DNA of 64,000 nt from the NCBI GenBank assembly GCA_003008705.1, contig PDUO01000007.1, positions 154,123-218,122 on the forward strand, given 5' to 3'. Below, piece after piece: positions 1 through 12,258 of this stretch. This DNA comes from Pezicula radicicola (lineage: Eukaryota > Ascomycota > Leotiomycetes > Helotiales > Dermateaceae). How positions within the stretch are numbered: the stretch's first letter is position 1; each line of letters starts with the position of its first letter. The notes beneath the pieces are model-generated. The model was not told the origin of the DNA. It saw only the letters and a list, made by a program, of their open reading frames with translations, and made no database searches. The position numbers and the translations under genes are program-made.

Positions 1-3000
1 GTTGCGCTCACAGAACTTTCTGGGCATGCGGGAACTATTGTGCAAAAGGTGTTGAAAGATGTGGAGATTGATATGGATGACTTGGAGATGAAGTTGCATA
101 CCACGATCCGACCCAAGAAAATTCTAGACGGCTCCTCGGAAGACACAACTATGGAGGATGTTGATGGATCTACAAGCGACACCCAGCCGAGCTTCTCCAA
201 ACTGCTCAAACAGGTCCCGGTTCGGACAGCAAACGAAGTCTCTTTTCTTGCTCACAGTCCGTCTCATATTTACCCAGATCTCTGCGGAGCCTTTCTTGCA
301 TCTACCTCGATTCCTGAGAACCTTGACGTGTTTGACGAAGCTCCGATTTTGCAACGCCAGGATGCACTAAAAGATACTCTTTATCTCAGCTTCTACATGC
401 GGACATGGTGCGGTCCATACCCTGTATTAGCTAGGGCTGCAGCGCTTCAGATGGCGACTCGATGCCTATCGAGCAGCAAAGCAGTAAATTTAGACTTTCA
501 AGCTGTAATTCCTTACGCGATTGCCGCTCTAGCCGATCCTGCCAAAAGGGTGCGTCGTGCGGCTGCAGAACTTCTTATCAGAATAGACCATATATATCCG
601 GTTAGTGCCGATACCAAAAAGAGCACTACAAAGGTACCACAGTGGGCATCTGATGACATATACGGTATTGGCGAAGATACCGATGACACAAAATGGCTTT
701 CAATGGACGTTGCGAGCCGGTTTTTAAGAGATGTACTTGTTCCAGCGTTGGAAGAGTGTGTTTTAGACGGAAAGCACATCGAGTCCGTTCTTGAAAAGGC
801 ATTGAACAGTCCTCGAAGCTCCACGGAATCAGCTAGAAGATCCGATACAGGACGCCTTTCTCAAACTACGAGATCATCCATAATGTCATTCTTGGCCAGC
901 CATGTGGTCCATACCCCATTGCTCTCCGTTAAGAATAGACTACTGGTATCGCTCAACCAAGTGCGTGGTGTTGGAACCACAACAAGAACAAAAGTTCTTT
1001 TGCCCGTCCTTCAAAAATGGGCTGCTTTGAGTTCTGAGGTGGCGCTCCAGCAATGCCAGGACGAACAGGTGGACCCCAACACATTTGACGATCAAACACT
1101 TGCAACTATCACCTCAACTGACAAGGAGGGTTTGAATTTCCTAGCCACTATTATCAACGGAGATGTAGCGACAGACCGGCCCAATTTAATGGCTGCAGTA
1201 TTCCGAAGACTACGATCTATGTGGCCATCTCTTAAGGGCGATTTACGACTTCAAACAGCGCAGACGTTGATGGATTCGTCCCAATCTGTTGCGGAAGACA
1301 GAAGTGGCCGTGCATTAGCATCAGAAGAGTCGTCACAATTCCTTAGCAGTGTACCACTTTCGACAGACATTCTACTATATTTTCTCAGCCAACTGCCTAC
1401 ACCTGCAAAACTCGCAGATAGCCCTCCAGCAACAAAGAGGCGGAGAACCAGCCATGGTGAAGTGGCGAGAAGCCCTCTTCAGGACACCAAACAGCTTTCG
1501 GCCGCCATCAAGCACGTCACCTTCGTACTACAGTTAATCGATAGCTCTACTCCCGGATCGCACCCCGAGCTTCTCAAAGATTTATTCCACACTTTAGCGG
1601 AACTGCAGCACTTCAAAGCTCAACTTTCGACAGAGCTCGCTTATCTTCAAGGCTTGGTTCTTGGCAGTCTACTCGCAATTATGCAAGCGTACAAGTCCGA
1701 TTCAAGTCTGAAGTTGGACCGGACGGCCGTTCGAGCAGATCTACTTGTAGATTGTGTTCAAAAGACTTCAAGTCCACAGGTCCAAAACGCTGCACTACTT
1801 CTGATTGCTTCTCTGGCAGACACAGCACCAGAAGTTGTTCTTCACAGCGTTATGCCAATATTCACATTCATGGGTAATTCCGTACTGAGACAGAACGACG
1901 AGTATTCGGCTCACGTCATTGACCAAACAATCCGCGAAGTAATACCTCCACTCATCTCCTCTCTTCGGAATGAGAAGAAGAATGCAGTTACAGGTGCTGC
2001 AGAACTCCTATTAAGCTTCGTGGCGGCCTATGAGCATGTTCCTGCACATCGTCGGCATGGTTTGTTTACGTCGCTCGTCCAAACGTTGGGTGCAGATGAA
2101 TTTTTGTTCGCGCTTCAGGCTATGCTTGTGGATAAATATGGCGTCACAGACTCCATCATAACGTTTGCAGTCGACTTGTCAGGCTCATTTAGTGTCGAAG
2201 TTCAACTTCAGTCTGCTGTTAAGTTCCTTGATCTGGTCGGGGATCTCCTAAAGCCTAAGCCGACATTCTCTGTCGTTCTCTTGAACTCCAATGGCGAAGG
2301 TATCTTAGATCCGCATCGCGTTGCACTTGACGAATTGACGCTACTGCCTCATCTCCTTGTGCAAAAACGATTGATCCGCCAGACCGGAAGCATGCTTCAG
2401 CGCGATGACATGGATGCTGCAAGAATTCGGGATCTGTACTCGACCTTACTGGAGGATTTACTAGCTCTCGCAGATACGGCGAAGGACCAAAAGCCTCTCC
2501 ACAGTGCCTGCGGTGATGTGCTGCAGAGCTTGCTTAGCCTTCTATCTACAAGCGAGTTTGTTAAGTCGGTCGAGGGCTTGCTTGACAGGCCCAACGAAGC
2601 ATTGCGCCGCAAAATTCTGCGTTCATTGGAGGTTCGCATTGATAAGGAGAGCCCATCCGATGCTGTATCTAGAACTGCCATGCTCGGATTCCTGCCTCAA
2701 CTCACTGCAATTATTAGAGAATCTTCGGACATTCTCTACAAGCATACCGCTGTGGCTTGTGTTGACAAGATTTCCGAGAAGTATGGCAAGAAGGACTTGG
2801 AAGCTGTAGCTGCCGCTGCCGAAACCATTGCCAGTAAGCATTGTCTCGGCCAATCAGATAACCGGCTTCGGGTTATGGCTCTCCTGTGCCTATCATCCTT
2901 AGTTGAGATTCTACGCGACAGTATCATCTCTGTACTAGGTAGCGCTATTCCCAAAGCTTTGGAGTACATTCGTGACAATATACGTGATGAGGTCGAAGCT

Positions 3001-4201
3001 AAGAAACTTCACAATGCTGGTTATGCATTCATGAGCGCTCTAGTGCATCATCTACCTTACATGGTCACTGGTATTTATCTAGATGGGCTGCTCTCGATAT
3101 CGAATGAGTCCGCTAAGGCGAAACTTGAGGTGGATGCAGATGAAAGTAGACTGCAGTGTCTTCAGCTTGCTGCAAAGCAGATTGATGCGAAAAGCATGTT
3201 TGCTGCTCTGGAGAAAGACTGGACACAGGCTGCAGGGGCAGGTCGTTTGGTAAGCGTTCATCCTGTATGTTTAATTTACTGCAAGTAACTAATATTTCTA
3301 GGCTCTTCGCGAATATCTTAATATCCTCAGTCTTGCAATTGAGAAACATTCAAAGAGCATTGTCACCAAACACTCCTCAGTTCTTGCAAAGATATTCCTC
3401 AATGCATTTGATCTCCGACGGCAGTGGTCAAACGCAACAGATGACCGCTTTGATTCAGAAGAGATGGCAGAAATAGAATCCGAGGTCAACGAAGTTGCGA
3501 TCAAGATGATCTATAAGTTCAATGACTCAACATTTAGGCCGATATTCGACAATCTTGTGAAGTGGGCATCCTCTTTGCCCAAAAAGGACAAGGCAGGCCG
3601 CATACTACGTCTACAAAGCGTGTACGGCTTCATGGCTGTGTTCTTCGAGAACTTGAAGTCAATTGTCACCAATTACGCTACTTATCTTTTGGAAGATGCC
3701 GTTGAAGTTTTGGACAATGTCAATGTCAAGGACGAAGAATACAAAAGACTGTGGCAGCGGGTGCTTCGAACGCTAGCTAAATGTTTTGAGCATGACCAAG
3801 ACGATTTCTGGCAAAATCCTTCTCACTTCGACCGCGTCTATCCAGCTCTATGCGCACAATTCCTCCATGCATCAAGCTTATCCTTGGCCAATGATCTACT
3901 CCCAGCTATTGTGGAACTAGCTGCAGCGGCAGACTCATCAGACCATCATAAAGAGCTTAACGGAGCTATTCTCAAACACATGCGATCAGAGAGTGCCAGT
4001 GTCAGGCTTGCGGCAGTTAAATGCGAACAAGCGCTAACGGACAGACTTGGTGAAGAGTGGTTGTCAATGCTGCCGGAGATGTTGCCATTTATCAGCGAGT
4101 TACAGGAAGACGACGATGACGTCGTAGAGAAGGAGACGCATCGCTGGATTGTAAAGATTGAAGGTGTACTCGGAGAGAGTCTGGATTCAATGCTTCAGTA
4201 G
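1..4201 (+). CDS. utp10: U3 snoRNP protein Utp10 (3' part, 5' truncated by window)
   Basis: Large HEAT-repeat component of the small-subunit processome (t-UTP/U3 snoRNP) acting in the nucleolus on 18S pre-rRNA transcription and processing. The frame is open from base 1, so the N-terminus lies outside the window. Exons are <1-3249 and 3302-4201, with a 52-nt intron 3250-3301 (GTAAGC...CTAG, phase 0). About 1382 residues are visible: alpha-helical HEAT-like repeats throughout and a C-terminal BP28CT-type region (FDLRRQWS; LAKCFEHDQDDFW). The fungal family is about 1800 residues, so roughly a quarter is missing. The in-frame GTG at 40 is not a start. Identification rests on recognising the family's C-terminal motifs. 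The next gene follows in the same direction after 349 bp. Confidence 0.9.
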
Positions 4202-4550
4202 AGACTAGGGCAGGTTTTATGGAGTTTGGATTGGAAAAGGGGCGCATGGAGAAGTGTGATCGAGTTCAAGAGCTATGTGTACAAATTTACAAAAACTATG
4301 ATATTTCAATGTAAACTCTGGTACATATTACTACCTAGGCTCACTAGGTACTGTACTTTCGTACTTGCAGAGAGAGTGTGTGTGAGTGACATTCACCGAA
4401 TCTTACATCATCATTTTGAACCAATAACGTGCCGTCGTTACTATCACATGATAACCTGCCAAACGCGGTCGCGTCAACGCGTCTACACGTCTTGACTCCA
4501 GAACTCGACTTGCAACATCAACCCATACCCCAGGATAATAACTGGATAGG
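4202..4550. promoter_or_regulatory. Utp10-Rdh54 intergenic
   Basis: 349 bp holding the Utp10 3' UTR and the Rdh54 promoter. It contains ACTACCTAGG and GGTACTGTACTTTCGTAC near 4330-4365, the same ACTGTAC core that recurs in other intergenic regions of this window. No ORF of note. Confidence 0.4.
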
Positions 4551-7485
4551 ATGTTCAAGCCATTCAAACCCCCGCTCCTTAAGACTGCGTCTAAATCAGC
4601 TTCAGTTGACCTCACTGAATCAGACCCCGAAACGGATCCTCGACCTGCAAAAAAGCGACGCTTAATTCACATCATCGAGGACAGCCCACCGAAGAAGCAG
4701 CCCACTGCCTCCCCAGCGGTCAGTGCCCCTAGAAAGCCGTTGCTACTTGTCAAAGATCCAAATGTTGCTGCCGCACCAGCAGCTTATGCGCCCTCTAACA
4801 CCCCGGAGGGATATTATATTGTTTTATGGTAAGAACCTTAGAGTGTGACTAGATAAAATTCCAATGCTAATGGCATCGGGCAGGCGCAAATTTACAACTA
4901 AAAAGCACAAGACTTGGGATGGGGATGGAGTCCTTTCAGTGACGGGTGGCTATGCAAACCTGCAAGACATATCTGGGCGAGAGATGGGAAAAATCAGGTG
5001 CAGCGATCCTCTCTTACCTGGGAGTACATTGAGCATTGGTGGTAAGGATGTAGAAGTGGACGATATGATATCAAAAGCGGACTTCCTTGCTGGAAGGCCG
5101 TTTCTGAAATCTGTGGCGAAGCAGACACCAAGTCCTGCAATCAATTCGGATCCGCCCAAGAACAAATCCCTGAGCAACACACCCAAAAAATTGCCAACAC
5201 CAATCGTAAAGAAACCATTGCTTGGGAAGAAGAGAGGGAGTGAGAGAGATGATGATCAGACTACGGAGATACCTCCTAAGAGCTTTTACGGAGCGGCGCA
5301 CAGTACAGCCATGAAGGCACATTTCAAGAATCCCCTTCTTTCAACAACGGTCATGCCACAGAATAAAGGCGGTGGGCCGATGCCACGCCATAATCCCAAT
5401 GCCGATGGTGCACTGGTTATGCAGAGACCCAAAGACATTCCGAAAGGAAAACAAGTCGTCGATGTCGTGGTAGACCCGTTCCTCACTCAACATCTACGCG
5501 AGCATCAACGGGAAGGAGTCAAGTTTATGTATGAATGTGTGATGGGCATGCGGGAATTCAATGGACAGGGAGCTATCTTGGCCGATGAGATGGGTTTGGG
5601 AAAGACGCTTCAGACAATTGCATTGCTATGGACACTTCTGAAACAGAACCCTATCCATGGAGGAGCCGAGGGAGTAATCAAGAAGGCATTGATTGTATGT
5701 CCTGTGACCTTGATTGTCAATTGGAAGAAGGAATTTCGCAAGTGGCTCGGCAATGAGAGAATAGGGGTTCTTGTTGCAGATGGTCAGAAGATCAGGCTCA
5801 CTGATTTCACTCATGGAAAGAGCTACAGTGTTATGATCATTGGCTACGAAAGACTCAGATCTGTACAAGATGAGCTGAAGAAGGGAGGTGGCATCGACAT
5901 CGTAGTTGCGGACGAAGGCCATCGTCTAAAGACAGCGGCCAATAAATCGGCGCAAGCTATTCGTTCACTCAACACTGACAGACGCATCATCTTGTCTGGA
6001 ACCCCGATCCAAAATGATCTCTCGGAATTCTACACCATGGTGGACTTTGTTAATCCTGGGCTTCTTGGCACATACAACACATTCAAGAAAGAATTCGAAG
6101 GTCCCATCCTGAAGAGCAGGCAGCCCGAAGCCTCGAAGAAAGATATTGAGAAAGGCAACGCTAGGGAAGAAGAGCTTTCATCAACAACAAAACAGTTTAT
6201 TCTACGACGCACTGCAGATATTTTGTCAAAGTATCTGAAACCAAAGACTGAGTTTGTTCTCTTCTGTAGACCAACTACAGCGCAGGCCCAGCTCTACCAA
6301 CATGTTCTTGAATCGCCAGTCTTCGGAAAAGTCTTAGGAAGTTCGGAGGCTTCACTGCAACTAATCACCATTCTGAAGAAGGTCTGTAATGCACCAAGCC
6401 TACTAGTACGCAAGGAAAAAGATGCCGCGCCTAGCAACTCCAACGTGGCCACATTATTGGAATCAATCCCTGACGATATTTTACGGAAGAGCCCCATTCA
6501 AGCCAGTAGCAAGTTCAGAGTTCTTGATCGAATTCTAAGACACCTCTCTCAAAATACATCAGAGAAAATTGTGATAGTCTCTAACTATACCTCAACCCTT
6601 GATCTACTGGGAAATCATGTCTCGTCGCTAGGCTTACCATTCCTCCGTCTCGATGGCAGTACTCCAACCGGAAAACGTCAGGAACTTGTTGATGCGTTCA
6701 ACAAGACTCCTGCGTCCAAGAATTTTGCATTTTTACTTTCTGCAAAATCTGGTGGTGCTGGAATCAATCTAATTGGCGCTTCTCGACTCATCCTCTTCGA
6801 TGTCGACTGGAATCCAGCCACGGATCTTCAAGCAATGGCACGGATTCACCGAGATGGGCAGAAGAGACCAGTGAAGATATATAGGTTCTTAATGGCTGGT
6901 GGAATGGATGAGAAAATATATCAACGACAAGTCACGAAGATGGGACTGGCGGACAGTGTAGTTGATGGCAAGAAGAACGAGGCAAGTTTTTCTGCACAAG
7001 AGTTGCGGGATCTATTCAGGCTCAATCTAGAAGCTGGATGCCAGACTCATGAGCTTCTCGGTTGTGATTGCAAGGGGATGGGTGTTGAACCAACAGACCC
7101 TGTCGCTGATGCCATGGAAAGCAATGACAGTGAATTTGAAGAAATCGAGGATAGCGATGACGAGCTAGCTGGGAAGTTCGATCCTGCAGTTGATCTTGTG
7201 CCCGCTACAAAAGCAAATGTTGCCGCTATCGAAAAGCGGATTGCTGACCAGGTCCGTGAGGCAAGGCTTAAGAAGTCAAAGGGTAAAATGCAAGCCCTAA
7301 TGCGTTATGCACACATCGACACATCGGTCTTCTCGGGAGAGACGCAAGATGTTTTCGGTTATGACACCGAGGAGATTGCAGATTTAAAGAGAGTGGTTGC
7401 TGACGAGGTGCTCGTCAGCGTTCTTGAAGATAAAAACTGTAAAGTTGGCTTTGTGTTTGCTAAGAAAACTCTTGGTCGTGTTTGA
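4551..7485 (+). CDS. rdh54: Rdh54/Rad54B DNA-dependent ATPase (Swi2/Snf2 recombination translocase)
   Basis: dsDNA translocase of homologous recombination that remodels Rad51/Dmc1 filaments in the nucleus. Exons are 4551-4828 and 4884-7485, giving 959 aa; the intron is 55 nt and splits a Trp codon, restoring VLWRKFTTKKHKTWDGDG. Visible motifs: Walker A in ADEMGLGKT near residue 328, DEGH box (VADEGHRLK) near 436, SGTPIQND, then helicase C with LRLDGSTPTGKRQ, SAKSGGAGINL and ARIHRDGQKRPV. The N-terminal MFKPFKPPLLK and the YYIVLWRK...KKHKTWDGDG block fit Rdh54/Rad54B better than Rad54 proper. There is an acidic segment near residues 760-780 after the motor. Rad54 remains the alternative; Snf2-family membership is certain. 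Confidence 0.92.
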
Positions 7486-7896
7486 TTTTGGGAGGTAGAG
7501 GTGTTCGGGGATTGCACTGCATTAGAAGGCGCTTGAGATGGTGGCTAGATATACGGGATTGTAAAGAGGATATATCCCTTAGATAACGAATTAAAGATTT
7601 TGGTAGTGTGAAGCTGAACTCCCCAATAGAATCTGTGACTGGTCCTTCCTGCGAGCTGGTAGGGCCAAGAAATGATGCTAAGGAAGGGAAGTTCTAGTAA
7701 CTGTAACCAACTTCGTACATAGGTCAGCTAGGTATTGTATTCAAGGCTCGAGGGCGTGGTGGCTTCTTTACTAGCAACCCCTTGGAGATTTGATAGTAGA
7801 ACACCCTGGCCAACCACCAGAACAATATCATCCTGTCAGCAGAGGGAAACCTCTTCCATGCCATAGAGCTTACTGCCTTTCAGCCAGCCCACAAAG
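7486..7896. promoter_or_regulatory. Rdh54-thioredoxin intergenic
   Basis: 411 bp with the Rdh54 3' end and the promoter of the thioredoxin-PITH gene. It contains AGCTAGGTATTG near 7728. I see no coding signal. Confidence 0.35.
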
Positions 7897-8799
7897 ATGC
7901 AGGAAATTAGATCCGTGTCGCAGTTCAACAAGCTCAAAACGAATCCCCTCGTCATTATCGACTTCTACGCGACTTGGTGTGGTCCATGCAAACAAATATC
8001 CCCCGCATTTGAGAGATTAGCAAAGCAGCACGACGCATCCACATCCATAGTCTTTGTCAAAATCGATGTCGACAAGGCGAAAGATGTCGCCCAAATATGT
8101 GGCATCACGTCGATGCCAACCTTTCAATTTTATAAGGAGGGCAAGAAGGTAGATGAGGTGAAGGGAGCAGATGTACAACAACTTACCACGAAGATTGGAT
8201 ATTATACGGCTGCGGTTTTGAAGGAGAATGCTGGACAAGGAGGCACAAAGGCAGACGGTTCAAATACTGGAGCTGCCAAGGCTGCGCCATCTCCACCAGG
8301 AAGTCTTAGGTCGTTGATCGATATCGAGACTTCCAAGTTGCTGAATGCTTCGAACCTCAGCTCTGTTAGGAATATCGCGAGTCCCCCACCAGCCGGTTAC
8401 GCAGTTGCCTCAGCATCAGGCCCACGCCTCCTTATCCACCTCTCCTTCACCCAAGCCATCACCCCTAGCCAGCTGAAGATGACCATACCTAGCGATTCTA
8501 TGTCGAACGCTCCATCGCGTATTCAAATCGGTACAAATGTTCCTGTTCGGGTGGTCAAATCAAGTGAAGGCGTTGAGTCTAGCGATCTCGACATGGATTC
8601 TTTGACCAAGGCGGATAATTCACAGGCTTATAATGTCTTCTCTGATGAGTATGTTAATGGGGCTACTGAGTTGAAACTGAAGGCTTCTAAATTTACTGCT
8701 ATTAAGAGCTTGACGATTCGTATTGATGCTAATATGAGCGGTGATGCGAAGACGGCTAGCAAGATTTTGGCAATGGATATCATTGGTACTAAGGCTTAA
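7897..8799 (+). CDS. Thioredoxin-like protein with C-terminal PITH domain (TXNL1-like)
   Basis: Single exon, 300 aa. Residues 1-105 form a thioredoxin fold with the active site ATWCGPCKQ (Cys28 and Cys31). A short Gly/Ala/Pro linker follows, then a C-terminal PITH (DUF1000) domain from about residue 135 (SLIDIETSKLLNAS to AMDIIGTKA). The animal and fission-yeast relatives are redox proteins bound to the 26S proteasome, so a cytosolic proteasome-associated reductase is the likely role. The first ATG after the upstream stops gives a thioredoxin start of normal length; there is no signal peptide. Both active-site cysteines are present, so it should be redox-active. The gene name is uncertain but the domain architecture is clear. 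Confidence 0.92.
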   Translation: MQEIRSVSQFNKLKTNPLVIIDFYATWCGPCKQISPAFERLAKQHDASTSIVFVKIDVDKAKDVAQICGITSMPTFQFYKEGKKVDEVKGADVQQLTTKIGYYTAAVLKENAGQGGTKADGSNTGAAKAAPSPPGSLRSLIDIETSKLLNASNLSSVRNIASPPPAGYAVASASGPRLLIHLSFTQAITPSQLKMTIPSDSMSNAPSRIQIGTNVPVRVVKSSEGVESSDLDMDSLTKADNSQAYNVFSDEYVNGATELKLKASKFTAIKSLTIRIDANMSGDAKTASKILAMDIIGTKA

Positions 8800-9233
8800 G
8801 GTGAAGAATATCATGTTAAATTAATCTCTGTTTGGCGTCCAACCTAGAGACTTAAGTGCTTCAAAGTTGAGCTTGCGATAGTAATCTGTCCCAGTCGTAA
8901 GCTTTGGGTTGTTATAAGGGTGCTTGTGCCTTTCGTCTTCCTCCTAACACCAAAAATCTCATCTCTTACTCCCCACCCATCCTGTCTCTGTTCCCACCAA
9001 GAAAAACCAATAAGCAATGCCGCGTAATTCTTGAGCCGTTTCAACGTGGGAGTCTTTAAAGGCACGAAGACTGCACCTTCACAAACCCCTCCCTCAAAGT
9101 ACAAGAGCACGGTGAAGGTTGTGTTCTTAAGTACAAAAACTTGGTTTTCGATGAGTTAGTGAACCATGGTTGGTACAAGTAATACTTTAATACTGTATAA
9201 CACTCGCTACAACTTCATCTCAGATACTTTAAT
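8800..9233. other. Convergent 3' intergenic region
   Basis: 434 bp between the thioredoxin-PITH gene (+) and DRS1 (-), serving as two 3' ends. No supported gene. Confidence 0.35.
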
Positions 9234-9306
9234 CTACCTGGTGGGCTTTCCTTTAGGAGGCGGTCTACCGCCCTTAACCTTCTTCCTCCCCTTCTCCTTC
9301 TCCTTC

Positions 9307-11685
9307 TTAGCAAGAGCACCTTTGCCATTCCCTCTCTGCTCGGCCCTTCTTCCAGACCCTCCCTTCTGTTCTCACATCACTGTCATCCAACTTCTTCTTA
9401 TCCTTGTTACTCAATTTCCCAGGTTTCTTCTTTAGCACACTCTGGATGTCTTTGCCATTGAGTTCTTTTCTCCCCAGGATCTTGGCTTGCTTTTTGTCGG
9501 CCTCGCTCTCGAACCATGTCCGCTTTGGACGCCCCTTGATTTCGTCTTCGTGCGTCATGATGTTTTCTCCCTTTCGAACTTGCATCTCTACCTGTGCAAG
9601 TGCCTTGTCTTCTTTCTCTTCGACAAGAATCTCCTCAATCTCTTCTTGCATGTCTTCCACCTTCTTTGCCCACTCGTCTGCATCACTTGCTTCGATAACT
9701 CTGCTTACAATCTTAGCACCTTGTGCTCTTCCGCTTTTAACAGCGGCCTTTACAACCTTTCGATCAGGTTCTGCTGCAAGAGTGCAAGCTCGTCCGGTAC
9801 GACCTGCACGAGCAGTACGTCCGACTCTGTGGAGGTAGATCTCATGAGATTGAGGTGCTTCGTAATTAATGACAGTGTCGACGCCCTTGATATCCAGACC
9901 ACGGGAAGCAAGATCTGTGGCAAGGAGGAAGGAAGCTTTGTTGTCACGGAAAGCTTCTGTACTTGCGATACGCTGTGATGACATTAGACCGTGTAACTTA
10001 AGAAGATGAGGAACTTAATTTACCTGTTCTTGACTCATACTACCGTGTAGTTCTGTGGCCTTTAGATTGGAAAGACCGAAGATAATACGAGCCCTATGAG
10101 CATCCTTCTTCTGTCGGAAGAAAACAATTACTCGATCAGTGTAGAGATTTTTGCAAAGATATAATAAGTACCCCATACGTTTGTTTTCTCTTCCTGGGCG
10201 TAGACGAACAAACTCCTGCACCAAGGTACTGACGGTTGACTTCTGAGAATCAACAAGTAGTCTGACTGGTCTATTTAAGCCGACACGAATAAGATTGTCA
10301 ACGGTTGAAGTCATGGTTGCGGAGAACAACATAGTCTGTCTAGACTTGGGGATCGTTGTCAAAATCTCGTTCAACTCATCTGCGAATCCAGCTTCGAGCA
10401 TTCGATCAGCTTCATCAAGAACCAAAATTTCAAGCGTATCCACAGTAAAGCTAGGAGAGTTACGCATGTGATCAATGAAACGACCAGGCGTAGCAATAAT
10501 CACATCAGGGCGAAGACGTAACTCCGCTTCTTGGACCTTTAGACTGAGACCTCCAACTGCCAAACAAAACTTGATATCTGTGTGACTTGCCAGCTTAGTG
10601 GCAACTGCGTGACATTGAATTGCTAGTTCACGTGTTGGCATGAGAATTGCGACTCTGCTCGTTGGTACTTTTTTGGGACGGTAGAGGAGACGTTCTAGTA
10701 CTGGGACAATGAATGCTGCCGTCTTTCCGGAACCAGTCACAGCTCCTCCCACCACATCCTTTCCTAGCGATGCTACAGGTATTGTCTTTGCTTGAATAGG
10801 AGTGGGTTGAGAAAACCCAATAGCAGCAAGACCCCGAAGAATAGGTCTGGAAAGTGACATGCCCTGGAATGATGAAGCTATTGGGGCTGTCTTCGCACCC
10901 TTCGCTAATTTTTCCTCCGGCGCAAAGAATGCTTCCCGGCGAGCAGCTTCTTCTGGGTCCTCATCATTTTCGTCTTCGTCCGATGATCCTTCCGAGGCAA
11001 TGTCGTCAGGATGAGGCACGGCAGAAGCAACAGACTCGTCATCTGAGTCTTCTGCCTCACCATCGTCATCTTCTCGATCTGAGTCCGCATCTATGTCTTC
11101 CTCCCCGGATTCTTCCTCGTCACTTCCGACACCCATACCAAAGCCATCTTCAGCCATAAACTCGTCGGCCTCATCCTCAACCTCCAAGCCCTCTAGATCC
11201 TCTTCATTATCGTCACTCCCATCTTCTTTCTCTTCTATTTTTTCTACAACCTGCTTGGCACCACCCTTCTTCTCTCTCCTCCTCGCAATGATCTCGTCAA
11301 TATCCACAGGCCTCTTATCCCCCCCAACAGCCAATCCCTTCTTCGCGCCCTCAAAGCCCCAGCCCTCGAATTCCTCAAGCGCGCCCTCTCCACCAGCACC
11401 AGCTTCTAATGCGAATTCGAAATCCGAATCCATAGCTCCATCATCCTCGTCCTTTGCCCCCCAAATCCCCTGGTCCTGCTCCTCATCCTCACCAGATTCC
11501 TTCGTAGCTTTCTTCTTATCTTTTTTTGACTTCTTGGAAGTCGTTTCTTGGGCGACAGAATTGCGTTTGCGCTTTTTTGAGGACGGAGGGGGGCTTGCTT
11601 CCGCGGTCTCTTCAATTGGCAAGGCGTCGTCTTCGTTGTCGGAGAGTGTCAGGATGAAGTCATCCTCTTTCTTCGAGGGAGCCAT
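9307..11685 (-). CDS. drs1: ATP-dependent RNA helicase Drs1 (DEAD-box, DDX27-like)
   Basis: Nucleolar DEAD-box helicase of 60S subunit assembly. Exons are 11685-10024 and 9972-9307; the 51-nt phase-0 intron joins GSMSQEQ to [10 protein letters not shown]. As read the protein is 775 aa. The start at 11685 ([10 protein letters not shown]) is chosen because an acidic N-terminal tail (Asp/Glu/Lys-rich, about residues 1-250) is typical of Drs1; the upstream in-frame ATG adds 46 unrelated residues. Motifs: Q-motif [16 protein letters not shown] near residue 316, [12 protein letters not shown] in VLDEADRML near 421, [27 protein letters not shown]. The last residues EREWQRCSC look wrong for the family. 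One base out of frame, a Lys/Gly-rich tail continues to a stop at 9234-9236, so the true end may be 9234. Confidence 0.93.
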
Positions 11686-12258
11686 TTTGATATACGGCTC
11701 TGCTTTGATTGACAAAGAACTGGGCGCTGGGAAAGATCTGCTCTTAGAGAAATCTAGGCGGTGGAGGAACTTTTTGAACATTTTCCGGCAGAATGTAAGC
11801 TTATCGTTTCTGGGGTGTGTCAATAAACGACTTAAAAACTGGAGATTCTTTTGCCTGGCACTTTTTAGTGTGGCAGTGTAAGCGAGCCATTTAGCACCAT
11901 TTTAACTCGCTGTATTTCCTCTGTACATATATCAACTATACCCGGTAGTCTTTATTGCCTTTTAGGATAAATAGTGAAAATACTGTACGAAGGGTCTCTC
12001 CAGCAATGTCACATATTTTTGACTTATTAAACGCAAGAGTTCAAATTTGGTGGGTTGCATGCCAATTAAGTATCCATATGCTCTATGCCTCAATTAACAC
12101 ACCGCTAACAGCAACACAGTAGTCATACCAGATATACAAATACATAAATAATACGGCCATTGCTGCCAGCCTTCGTACCGTACGCCTGATAAAGGAATAT
12201 CCCGCTCCAAGACGCCATGCTAATCGAAAACCATAGTCCAATGACCCTTTGCCAGTAC
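11686..12258. promoter_or_regulatory. Drs1 upstream / Pde1 downstream region
   Basis: 573 bp, AT-rich, with the 3' UTR of the phosphodiesterase and the promoter of DRS1. It contains AATACTGTACGAAGG near 11975. No ORF of note. Confidence 0.35.

Noticed and set aside
11093..11881. 262-codon plus-strand frame, Ser/Pro-rich
   Set aside because: Exact antisense of the acidic Drs1 N-terminus; Ser/Pro-rich composition is the mirror of Asp/Glu codons.
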